Assembly: GCA_005408345.1 (NCBI GenBank)
Contig: SEMN01001227.1
Location: 1-64,000 of the forward strand
Source: Macquaria australasica
Taxonomy: Eukaryota; Chordata; Actinopteri; Centrarchiformes; Percichthyidae
Length of the DNA: 64,000 nucleotides
Direction: 5' to 3'
Position numbers and translations under genes: made by a program. Below the pieces are notes generated by a model. That model was not told the origin of the DNA. It made no database searches and saw only the letters and a program-made list of their open reading frames with translations. This document shows, piece by piece, positions 32,701-45,700 of this stretch. Numbering within the stretch: the stretch's first letter is position 1; each line of letters begins with the position of its first letter.

Positions 32701-35700
32701 TTATAACTGAGCTCTTTCCCTGAAGATTAATTTTTCATTTCATAGAAGTTAACAGTGTTGTGGTGTTAGCGGAGGCGGTCTATGTCTCAGGCTGACTGTG
32801 ATAACACCCCTCCGCCCGCTCCACCCGAGCAGCGCTGTGTATTTGAGGCGGCTGTGCAGCTCTGGACATTTTTTTGTTGAGAATCGCTCGACGTTTTGTT
32901 ATTCTGGCGTCTCTCTGCTGAGGTTGTGTCCTGATCGTCTTCTGTAAACCTGCTGCTGCAGCGTAAACACCCAGCCGGGCTTTAATTTACAGGTTTACGC
33001 TCTGAAACTGGACGAGCCGGGAGATGATCCAACACCAAACGCTTCATCAGTTCACAGAAACAAAGCTGCTACCTGAAGCTAATGATTCTACACAGCTACA
33101 CCCAGAGCTTTTAAGGTGGTGGAGATGAAACTCTGATCACCTTCTTATGTTTCAAAAGCTTCACACAGACAATCCGCAGCATATTCAGATTTTCTATCTT
33201 CCCTTCCCTTTGTTTCTGATGGCGGGGGCAGATAGTAGCTGAACGTCCTGGGGCGCTGAAGACACTCAGGTTGTTTATGTCTCACAGGCCTGAGACGCCC
33301 GACTGATGTGGTTTTTTTATTTGTGAAAGAGCTGAAGCAGATTTCCAGATGTTTTCTTTTGGAGAACATGATGTTCCTGATTACATCCCAAAGACGACAC
33401 AAGTTCTGGCTTTTTATTGAGATTTCAGTTTTTCCAAAGACGGGAAGACCTCCAGCGGTCCATTTCCTGAGTGTCATGTTCAGGTTCACGTTCTCCACAA
33501 AACTCCCTTGTAAAATCTGCCAGTTTAATATTGCTTTGCTTGAGGCGAACACAATACGCGTTATTAAACGCTGACGACAACTCGTCATATTTTTAGTGTC
33601 TCCTGGGGAATTCAGCTTTAAGAAACATCCTAAAGGTTTCAGGTGTTACTCAACAGAAGTCAAAATTGTCAAATTTAAAATGTTGTCTAAACGCAGCTAG
33701 AACTGAATAAAATCCAGACTCAAACTGGAGAGATGGTGGTGTAAATCAGAAACTATCTGATCAAAGAATTAACCAGTAAGATTTTGACGTTTGATACTTG
33801 GTGCTAAGGACACATTTCAACTAGCTTTTACCGGAGATTTCAGCTGATGAAGACTGTGAGATAAAAAAAAGCAAATAAATTGATGTTGCGTTAAGATTGT
33901 TTTTGTTAAAGTATTCCCAGTGAACCTTCACGCTGTATGATGTCATCTGGAGTGTCAGAGTGATGTCATCAGGGCTATCTCAGACTACAGGTGTCTAACG
34001 GACAGTCTGTTACTAACTGGAGGTGTGGACTTTGAAAGATGTGGTTGTTTACCAGCAGGGAGGCTCTAATGAACGCCACTGTCCAGGTGCATTATGGGAA
34101 ATGTAGGCTCCAGTGTGTCTCCTCCTCTGCTGCTCAGATTTGGACCGTTCTGTTTTTAATCTGTCACTGGAGCGCTCCTTTATCTATAGTGATCGAGACT
34201 TCCCTTTGATTTAAAGATCAAATTTCATAAAAGGTGAAGTTTGATTTAATTGTCTGTTTAATGAGTCTCTTCACAAAGACCAGAGCTGTCTGGGAGTCTG
34301 AGTGTGAATCAAAGTCACATCTCAAGTCTTAATGAACAGGTTTTCTGCTGAGAAGTAACTTCAATACGTGGCTGCAGAGAGCTCTGACTTCACATTTAGG
34401 ATTTTGTATCAGCAGCTGTGGACTCTTTGTGAGGTTTGGTGGGGGGTGGGGGGCTCTTTGTCTCTGATAATGAGGGCTCTTTTCGTTTGTTCCTGACGTC
34501 CCAGTGTGGTGACACCTCGGGGCGGGGCGGCTGCTTCTTTGGTGGTCTCTGCGCTGTTAAATCTTCACCAAACACACTGGTGTGTGTGTTTGTGTGTGTG
34601 GTGGTGGGGGGGTAGAGAGCTCCTCCTCTGATTAGATCACAACTTCCCTGCTGAGCTGGATCTGATGGGAATCTGGTTCGGGGTTATTTTTGGCTTTAAG
34701 GTGGACTCCGGGAGTCCTGGTCCTGCTGTCGTTGACTGTAAACTTTCTCTCGTCTGTAAACCTAAAACTGATGGTTTCATGAACTGCTGATCAGTACAGC
34801 CAATCAGGGTTGAGTAAAATTGATGAGTAAAATAAATAAATATCACGATGCCTGGTATCCTCTCCTAATATACTGTCGATTTATATAATGACATCTGTTC
34901 AAGGTGAAGTGACAGGAAGTGAATACTGTGAGAAAATTCTTTCACCATTAAACCTCTTGTTTCCAAGTTTAAGGGTTTTCATTAAAGTAAGAAATGATCT
35001 TAGTACTTTTCCAGTTGTTAGTGTGTCTCCCACTGAAGTTAATCAATTACTTCATCTCTCAACTCAACTTACAGCTGAACTTAAAGCTCGACGTTTGACT
35101 TCATTTACAACATTACTTATAATTTAACATGACATAAAACTTATGTTACAAGTAAAACTTCAAGTTAAAGTAAAAACTCAAATACAAAACTTGACTGAAG
35201 AAAATTAAGACTCAAGTTTCCTAAAGACAGTCAGGTAGCAGCCAGCTGAAGGAAATCTATCATATAATGAGAATAAGTGATGACAGAGCAGCTCCTCAGC
35301 CATTAAAAACAATCATTGCCTCCCACCTTCACTCCCTTCCTGCCCCCCCCCCCCCCGACCTAATTGGAAATCCCCACCCCCCCACCACCACCCATCACCC
35401 CCTACACACAGTCACAGTCCTATCCGTTGCAGTAAAATGTTAGTACAGTATTATAAACAGCAGTCTCAGTGGGAGTTTACTGGCTCTGGCTGTTACTGAA
35501 ATAAAAAAGGCTGATCTGGTAACATTACTGATTTGTGGCGCAGATGTTGGAGAGTCATCAGGATGAATGAAAACTGATGTTTGGATTTCAGTCTTCTGGT
35601 CATTCAAACGTAGAAACCTTTATGTCTAACGATGGACGTCTGAAACGCAGTTCTCTGGTTCTGAAAGGCGTCGGTACAGGAAGACAGATTCATGTGTCCA

Positions 35701-36295
35701 CGTGAGGTCCACTCCTCTTTAAACCTTTGTGCCAGTATATTTTAAAGAAGGTTAGCTGTAACATGTCGTACACATAATCAGCAGTAAACAGGCTGAAACC
35801 TCCACCTCCAAATGAAACGCTCTCCAACCAGGAACAGCTGCACCATGGTTCTCCTGTTAGTTTCTGTTTCTGACTGTAGTCCTTCCTCTGAACGCAGAGT
35901 TTCTCTTTTATCTGCAGCATCAGAAACTTTTCTTGGAGCTTCTCAGGTTTTTCCTCCGGACTCCTGGTTGCTGCAGCTGCTCCATCAAACCAGAGCCATG
36001 TAGAGAGAACTCCCTGAAGTCTACGTCAGTCATGTGACCATCTGACGCGACTCTCTCTCTACATGGCTCTGGTTTTACTACCAGATTTAAAAACTCTGGT
36101 ATACTGCAACACAGAGAGATTTACCTGCCGGTGATCGGCTCAATCAGCACTGTGTGAACTCATCATTTATGTGTTAAAGTCCTGCTTTCATGGAGATGAT
36201 TTCCATCAGGACAGACAGACAGATGCATCTTTATGAAGCTCTGCAACTGAAACTTTCTACAGACTGCAGCTTTTATCCATTCAGACCTGGAGCCA

Positions 36296-36341
<46 letters not shown>

Positions 36342-39300
36342 CCACACCCCTGCTTCAGATTGTCACCTCGGCCCTCCAGCCTGCCACTTTAATCTCCTCT
36401 CGTCCAATCAGAGCGCTTGGCCGGCGGCTGCTGTGTTTATCAAACAGAAGAAGAGATTAAGGTGATATCAGCGGCATCCTGCAGACGCTCTACTGAGCGC
36501 GCTCACACCGGGCTTTCAGTTTTAACTCCTTGTGTTTCTTATTCTTACTGAGATGAGAAGTATGAATACACGGAGTCAGTATGAGGTACTGTGTTATATC
36601 TGTATGTACAGTATTCATGTTGAGGCGTTCAGGCTCCCTGCTGATAACGGAGGCTTGTTCATGTGTGCAAACCAAACACACCTTTATGTCTGTGTGCATT
36701 CCTCTCTATAGGAGCAGATTAGACATTAACTGAGGCATTAATGTGTAACTGCTTCACCTCCACAGTCTGACCCAGTTTACAGGAGGGTTGATGTTCAGGC
36801 TCAGTTTGCTGCGAGTGAGATTAAAATTCCGCTCAGCTTTACGAACAACACTACAGAGTGAGCAGAGAGCAGAGCGGTAATAAATCTGCAGGTCAGGATG
36901 TGACAAAGAAACAAGCACAGGACGGACCTGTCGTGGCTTCAGAGTCCAACTCAGAGCAAGTGTCAAAGCTGGCTCTCTGCAACAAAACAGCGGATGGATC
37001 TGGGTGAAATGGAGTTATTTATTGCATGGACAGGTCGTTTAGTAACTGAGGTTTACAAAAGAAAAGAAAAGGGTGCTGCTTATAAAGAAATCCTGCTTTA
37101 TAAAGGTCTATACCTGCTCCTACTGTTTCTAGATGATCATTTACTGAAAACTAACCCTGGACCGGTCCCCAGGTAGTTCAGCGAGTGCCTCAAACAATTA
37201 CAAATATCAGGAAATTCTTTTTAATAAAATACAAATCACACCAAGTATAACCCAGCCCCAACATTTGTCTTGTAATCTAGTAGTATGTATTTGTAATGTG
37301 TAGTCTATATAGAGATGTTCTTTTTGTTTCCTCCATGATGAAGATGAGGCTGAAACTCAGATCGTTTTCTTTTTCTTTCAGTTTTTCTTCAGACGCACTG
37401 AAACTGATACCCTGACCTTTGCACATGTATTTGTGCGTGTGTTTGTGTGTGTGTGTGAAAGATCAGTGTGTTTTTACTTGGCTGATTGTGTTGAAGGTCT
37501 GTGCATTAAAAATATGAAGTTTCAATCAGTGGTTTTAAAATGTTTTCTTCTCCATGTTGTTTCAATAATGTTGCTTCACTTTAACTTTGTCAAAAAGTCG
37601 AGTTCAAATGAAATCCAACTGTCACGAGGTTCGTTCAAATGAATTCAAGCGCAGCCCGCTGTTATAATAATGTCCTCCTCACTGCCGAGACACTTTGCTG
37701 CAAACTTGTGTATTAAAGTTCATCGAAGTTGAACTCGACCGGGCGTTCAGAAAGATCATTCAAAGAAAAGGAAACTGATGAGGCCGCCGTGTGGTGTGCT
37801 GACCTGTTTGACAGTTGTTGGGTCTCATTGTCTTTGAGCTGACCGCTGACGCCCTCAGGCTCCATCCACACCGATACGTCTTTGTTTTAAAACGTATAAC
37901 TTCTGTTACGTTCATGCCTAGCGTCCACACTACTCCGGCGTTTTCTAACCCCTAAAATGGAGACCTTTTAAAACGCTGCTGACCCGTTTTAGTTTGAAAA
38001 CTCCGGGTTGTGTTTTAGTGAGGACGGGCGGAAACTGAGACGTTCTGAAACGATGACGCAGACAATCTGCTTCCTGTTTACACCGGCACGTTCACGCCCA
38101 GTGCACGTGAATGGTCATGTGATGTGCGCTTCCAGGTGTGTAGTATGGACGGAGATTATTTCTGAAACAGTGATAAAACGCTCGTGTCGACTGAGATCAA
38201 TTTTGTTTTAAAACGAAAACGTAGTAATGTGGATGTAGCCTGACGGTGACCTCTGACCTCTGACTGAGAGGACGTGTCTCCGTGTAGGATCAGGGGAGTC
38301 TCAGCGGTGAACTGTTTCATGTTTCTGCTGCATTCCTCACATTCCCCCGTCTGAACCAAACCTCCCCTTTCTGACAAAAATGCTCAATTTGTTCAGTGTT
38401 TTTATCTCTGAAGCTTCTGCTGGTTGACCTCTGACCCCAGCACCTGCTGAGAGAGGAGCGTGCTCTCTGAGGATCCCTCACAGTCCTGGACTGCTTTACT
38501 GTGCTGGTCTGGACTTGACTCTGAAGCCCTGCACTACCTTTTTGATTTGCCTACAATTTAAAACAGAGCAGGGAGTACTGCTGCTTTCTGTCGGCTGGTT
38601 AAATCATATCCAGCAACGGACACACGGAGCCGCTGACCTGCCGGTCTCTTTTAAAGGTTCAGTCTGCTGCAGACAGACTGGTGTGTACGGCGCGTGTCCG
38701 GGAGTCAAAGGTCGTCCCTGTAACATCAGTGTGAAACAGACTTGAACTCTTTACTTAGTTTCATGTTAAATCTGAACTCACGTGTTCACACTTCAGACAC
38801 ACTGAAGCAAACTTCTGTGTTTTTACTTCTTCATGCTGTAAAATCATTTCTGAGAAGTTCGTAATTATCGATTGATCTCCTGATTATTTTCTCCATCAGT
38901 CACTTGGTTTATATCACAGTTTTGGACTCTTAATCCTGCACATTAAAAACTTGGTTGGTCATTTTTTAAATCACATTTTACAACTTTCTTTCTAATAATC
39001 AATAACCCCGACATGTTTGTTTATCATGCAGGGACAAAGGCACTAAACTCCCTTTTAAAATCTGGCGGTTTTATTTTGCATCACTCTGGGATGACGTGAC
39101 ATACAACAACAGCACTGATGACATCTAATTCCTCATCTTTAGTGACTGCTGGAAACTTAGACATGAAAATGAGTTTCAAATGAGTTTCTGGTATTTTAAG
39201 AAACGGTCATCTTGAAAAAGATTTCCGGTGATCATTAGAGTAGGGTTTGAAATGTATCGACACTCGAATACCTGAGTTTCAGTCCTGACACCAAAACAAT

Positions 39301-42300
39301 TTTTAATTTTTATAATCTTCACTAAAAAAACATAGTTTGTAGATGTTTCTGAACCTCAGCTGAGTGTGTTTGTGTGTTAATAATCCGGTTTGTGCAGCAC
39401 GACTCGACCTGTGTTCACCTGAGCTCAGTATAATCAGATTACTGTAGTGCATGTAAACACAGAGAGGTGACCTCTGCCCTGCTCGGTACCTGCTGTGAGT
39501 GTGGATCCTCTGCAGATGATGATGGTGTTTTCTCCGGGCAGATGGAGGCTCGGTTGTACCCACACGTTCAAAAGTCAAAGCGGCCATTGTTCGTTGCTCT
39601 GGAGAAGAATGCGATGAGGTCATGGGAGGAAATTTAATTGGACCGTGCTGCGAGCCGGGGCGTCCCCCCCCCCGGACCTTCATCCCCCCCTCCACAACAA
39701 CTGCAACCCCGTCCTCCTCCTCCTCCCAACCCTCAGGCCGACCCCGAGGCTCCGCTCCACCGGCGGGAAGAGGATTCACAGGAATGCACTGTAAAAAAAA
39801 CATCCGTACTAACAGCTCAGTCAGTCTACAGACCGCAAGACTGAATTTCATTAGAAAACGAGACAAAATACAGATTCCACTTGTTCCCAGTTTCCTCATG
39901 TTTCTACAAATAAATCAGTATCTTCAAACCAAACACAGTATTATCAGAAATAGGTTTATTGCCAAGTAGATTTTCATATAAGGGATTGCTGGTGTTGTTG
40001 GTCAAAATATACAAAGTAAGAGAAAATAATAATGAGACTGAATCAAAACAGAACCGAGAAAGATTCGATTAGTTATTTAACAGGAAATGGCACATGTTAC
40101 TGACAGTTTCTCCACTGTGAGGATTTCTATCTCAGTGAAGTGAAGTTTGGACTGTCGGTCGGACAGAACAAGACATTTGAAGACGTCACTTCGGCCTTCA
40201 GTACGTTTTGAAATTACAGACCCAAACCAGGGGTTCCCAAGAGTACACTACACTATAAGTATATAGTACAAGTTTTCTTTTTTCCAGACTTTGTGACGTG
40301 AAGCGAACACAACGTAACAATCTCATCCCAGCATGAACTATTAAAGACACTTTTCTGTGTGACGTGTCTCTGATGTTCTCCTTGAAAATTAATATTTGAT
40401 ATAATTTATTCAGGCGAGGCATCACTGTAAAACACTGCTGACATTTTTATTTGCTAAAAAAGGGCCTGACAGGAAAAGTTCCACTGGATTTAACTGAGTG
40501 ATCAAAAAGATAATCTGATGAACTGATAATGAAAATATTGGTTGTTCGCTGCCTGTGTTGACTCCACTTCTCCTCTCAGTCCTCACAGTCTGCTTTGAAA
40601 AAGTGGTCACGTACAAAATCTCAGTATGATCCTTTAAAATGAGGTCAAAGGTCAGAAATCAAATTAAATGTGGTGACTGGCTGCATCTTAACTGTTCCAA
40701 ATATATAAATATATTTTAAGAAACATGCCTTTCCATGTTGTTCAACTATTAAGGAAATTGTCAGTTCCAGTATAAAATGCCACACAGAGCTGATCCTGAT
40801 TAGCATCATGTTAATGTCAACATCTGCACCTAATCACACACAGAGACCACCGGGAAGACATTACTGTTGCACTGATCGTGGGTCTCGTACGTGGAGGAGG
40901 TATCTCCTGTCCGGCAGCTGGATCTTTACATCGACACGTTAAGTTTTCTTTCCAACATCCTGAAGGACAGCCAAGCTCATTATTTCCTCTCAGGAGTCAT
41001 GTTTGGACTCTCGGAGCCGACTGTGGTGTCTTCCTCCCCCGTCCTAATCTGTCCTCCTCAAGGACGTCTTCCTCGTTAAAATCTGTCTTCTCTCTGTGGG
41101 AAGACAAACATCTGCGTCTCTGACCTTTCAACAAGGATCAAAACCTCTTTATACGGAGGACAGGCCTCAGGGTTCAGAACCCTGCTTTCAGGACAGCTCT
41201 GAAATAACAGCACAGATTCTGCAGTGAATCTTCTGAATTATTATTTAGTCTTTTTGACTTTGTTACTCAGCAGCAGGTGTTGTATTCTGGATATTTAGTT
41301 CATTCTTGGACTCTTTGCTCTGTTATCAGACTCTTGTTCTGCTGACTGAACGAACGTCTGGTCTGCTGAGGTTTCGTCCTCCGACACGTCTCGACATGTC
41401 GCTGTAACGCTGCTCTGCAGGTCTGATGACAGGACGGACCGCAGGAAACCAGAGCCAGGACGAAGAGTTTAGACAAGACGAGACAAGATGAGACAGGCAG
41501 AGCTCAGTTTAATCTTCTTTAACCTCGGAAACTCTTCATTCTAATATCCTGTCAAGTTAAATCACCTCACAGTTAGCAAATCAAAGATAGCCTTCTGCAA
41601 CCGCCGCTTCAAAACCTTTTACATGTCTCATGACGATGTACGGAAGCTTTAAAGCCACAAAAAGAAAAATTATAATTTAAATTTATATATAAACAAAATA
41701 AATACGGAAGCTGAGAGAGGTCATTACTCATGATGTTAAAGCAGAATCATGTTCTCATTATCTCTTCAACAAAAGCTCTTTTCCTTGAAATAACTATCAT
41801 CATGAGTTCCTTATAACTTTGAAAACAAAAGATCTTTTTTTGAGATAACGTTTCTTGTTATCTTGAGAAAACAAAGTCATTCAATAAAAAACAAAATGTA
41901 ATTTCATTGATAAATCTAGAAAGTTTTTTTTCTCGTTATCTCAAAGATCTGTTTTGTTTGTTGTTTTCTTGTAATTAAAAGAAAGTTGTCTCTATATTTC
42001 AAGAAAACAATTTTCTCTTTTTGAGATAAGAAAATTACCTAGAATATCAATTATCTTGAAAAGATACTTGGAGCGAAACAAAATGTCATTTTCTGAAAAT
42101 CCCAAGAAACATTTTGTATTCTTGTAAAAACAATTTATTCCAGGTTTTCTTGATAATTTTATCTCAGTAATTTTCTCAAGAAAATAAAATATAATTTTTT
42201 AAAATCTCAGCAAAATGACTTTGTCTTGTAATAATAAGAATATCTTCAGAAAACAGCGTTTTCTTTTTGAGAAACGGTAACGAGGATTTAAAAGATGATT

Positions 42301-42592
42301 ATAATTAAGATTCTGCCTGTTTAGTCAGTTTGTTCTACCAGCTGATGGTGATGATGATGATGAGGGGTGAACCCTCTCTTCTCTGTCATCAGGTCAGAGA
42401 TCAGAGGTCGTGCAGCTGGCAGGACTTCTGTCTGTTGCTCAAAGACACTTCAGCAGACTTTGAACCTGAACCTCCTCTGAGACAAAATCCCCTCGTTAGC
42501 TTTAGTCAGATGTCGCGTCTCCATATGTGGACAGGAAAAAACTCCCAGCAGCCCTCTGTCTGTCTCTCTCTCTCTCTGTCTGTCTCCGTCTG

Positions 42593-42623
<31 letters not shown>

Positions 42624-42690
42624 GTCCGTCTCTGTCTGTCTCTCTCTGTCTGTCTCTCTCTCTGTCTGTCTCTGTCTCTCTCTCTGTCTG

Positions 42691-42751
<61 letters not shown>

Positions 42752-45700
42752 CTCTGTCTCTTTGACATGAACAGTCTGTGTTGCTCGCTCGTCCTCTTCT
42801 CTCCTCAGTGGACTCTCCCTCCGTCCGGCGTCACTCTGCCCGGCGGAAACACATTCCAGCCGGTTCATTCCTGCCGTCACCGTGTCACCCCCCCCGGTGA
42901 CCCCCCTCTGGTCCCTCCCCAAACAGTCTTAGAAAGAAAAGCTCCTTCCCCTGAACGACTGGAGGCTCTTTTCATGTTCAGACCTGATTCTGGGCCCCCC
43001 TGAGGAGAGTCTCCCGGGGTCAGCGCTCCACAATAGACGGTTTAGAGCTGCTTAAAGCAAAACCAGCTAATTGACGATGTCGGCGTTTGTTTCTCAGCGG
43101 TTAGGTTCGCTTCAGGAGGGTCTTAAATCTGCGGACGCAGGAAGAAAGAAGCTGTTTAGTGTTTGGTTCTTTGGTGTCTTAAAGGTTGAGTTCACAGACT
43201 TTATTAAAGTATTGTTTCCTGTTTATAACCAGAGAAGGTCAAGGAGCTTCACTTTCATTCAAACCACTTATCAAGTCCTGTCAAACAAATCGTCCCGTCA
43301 TCAGAAAATGAGAATAAACCAGAAACAGTTCAGTCAGAAATGTCAGCAAGTTTAATTTCAATACAGCAAAAACACTGACTTTATTGTGTCCTCCCAAACC
43401 AACCTAATTTTCTCTTAAAGGTTAAAAACGATGTTATCTGTTGGATTTCAGCTTCTTTTCTCCGAGCTGCAGGACGAGTCTCCTATAAATAATCAAAAGC
43501 TTGTTTGTGAGCTTTTATTTAGCTGGAACACTTAAATCCACGTTTGCCTGTGAGCTTGTGTGTCTGAAAGTCTGAATAATTTCACCTCAGGAATGTTTAA
43601 GCTGCAGCAGAATCTGCATGTCTGCAGTAAGAAGTGAAGAGTCTTGAGTGTTGCTGATCTGACCAACCATCTGTTGGCCTGCAGCATGAAGTCAGGAGGA
43701 ATTCTGCCTCTTCTTCCAGAACAATTGCTGTATTGACGAGAGGAAGAATTTTACAGTCGAGAGCGCAAACAAAGAGCACGCTGTACGCATTTATGTTCTT
43801 GTCCCATATGACGACAGAACAGAAAACCTCAAACACAAGCAGCTCTGCTCTCTGCAGGGGAACAAGACAACCTGCTGACTCCACATCAGCTCCTCAGAAA
43901 CCATCCAAACACTGAGTGACGGCAGGACAAACTGCAGGACAGAGTCACCGTTCAACCCAGACTGCATTCATTATTTCTATCATTTATAACGCTGTGATTT
44001 ATAGCAGCCATGTTGGCTCCACACATAGACTCAGAGGGCCCGATACGCTCCAGAACAGACATGGACTGTGTGCATGTGACCTTTTTAAAACTATACCGGG
44101 TCTTTGCACACATGGATGTGTTCTTGGCATGCGTGGTCCACGCGCACAGTGTTCATTGGACACTCATGGTCACATGGGTCTGCAAAGTATAAACTGGGCT
44201 TCAGACTCAGCGGTTACCAGACAGCAGGAGGCGGAGAAACTGAGAAAAGTTTATGAAAATGATTTCAGTCATTTCTCCACCTTCAGCCAAAAATGTGAGG
44301 ATTTGCTTCCTTTCTTTGTCAGATATTATCATAAACTGAATATCTTTAGACTGTTGGACAGATAAGGGAAATGGAAGACGCCACCACTAATCATCAGATT
44401 AATCAATAATGAAAGTAATCAATAGTTGCAGCACCAATGGAAACGTTGAAGGCCGTCTTCAACGGCTTCATAACTCTCTACAGTAGAACTTTAAAAAGCT
44501 TCTGGGACGTGAAAAACAAAAACGATGTGTGGAAACAAATCACTTCACCGAGCACCAATAAAGTGTCAGAGTGAGGAAATAACCGACCAATCAGAGCTGA
44601 ATATGTAAATGACAAGCTGACAGCTGCAGACTGTCTCTGTGTCAAAGACGCCCTCATGACTTCTTTCCGTCCACAGATACACTGTAGAAAACATTTAGTT
44701 AAATCCTGTTTTTTACAGTGCGTCCTGTCACGTCTCCAGGAGTCAAACGGGTGAACAGGAAGTCAGCATTAGAAATGAATCAGATTTGGTCTTTTTAGAG
44801 ACACTTGTTGAGTGTGTTTGACCGGTCTGACTAAAATCAATCAGAAGCTATAAAGATTTTAATTTGGGCCGTTTTGTTAAAAACTGAAGTGAAGGAACAG
44901 AAGTTGTCGATTTTTAAATAATTGTGTTGGACATTAAACTTCATTTATCAAATTGCAAATTTACACTGTGAGTCTAAATTAACGAACCAATCGTACCAAA
45001 GTCCAGTCAAGAAATCAACAAGTTTAAACTGGTAATTAACTGGTCATTAATCCAGACAAACATTAAAAGTGAGCCAGAAGGTGACAGGAAATGTCATGTT
45101 ATCAGGATCAATGGGACAACTCATTATATTGCTGTGCATCGAATGGTTTAAACAAAGTGCCTAATATTGAGAAAACAGGTTCTCGGTTCTTCTCTTCTTC
45201 TCCCGCTCTGAGGTGCTTTTTTGTCTGACTGCACTTCCTTTACATCTCCTCGTCCAATCAGAGCGTCCTCTGGTCTTCTGTCCCAGCAGCCACCTGGGTT
45301 CAGTCCTTCTTGTCTCCTCGCTGTTGTTTGCCTTCTGATTGCTGCGCCAACAGATGCTTTTGTCCCGTTTGTGAGGATGTGGAGGCGTTTTTTTTATTTA
45401 AAGAGACGTCAGTGACAGAGTCTGTTCCTGCCGGCTGGTGTCCGTCCCCGACTGCCGGCTTCCTCTCAGACGCTTCACGCCGAGACTTTGATGTGAGGCC
45501 AGAGAGTCTCCAGAGGGACGTTTTCACAGATGTTCAGGATCACGAGAATAAAACCCCTTTTATTCTGAAACTCCTTCACAACACTTCAAACTCTTTAAAT
45601 TGAACTACAGATTCAAGTGGAGATCCCAAAGTGTTCAAACACCTTATTTTTGGGAAATGTGTCTAAATGATGCACAAGACATTTAGAATATTTCACTTTG

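Noticed and set aside
42330..43003. Leu/Ser/Cys-rich and Arg/Glu/Asp-rich frames
   Set aside because: Translation of a (CTGT/CTCT)n simple repeat.
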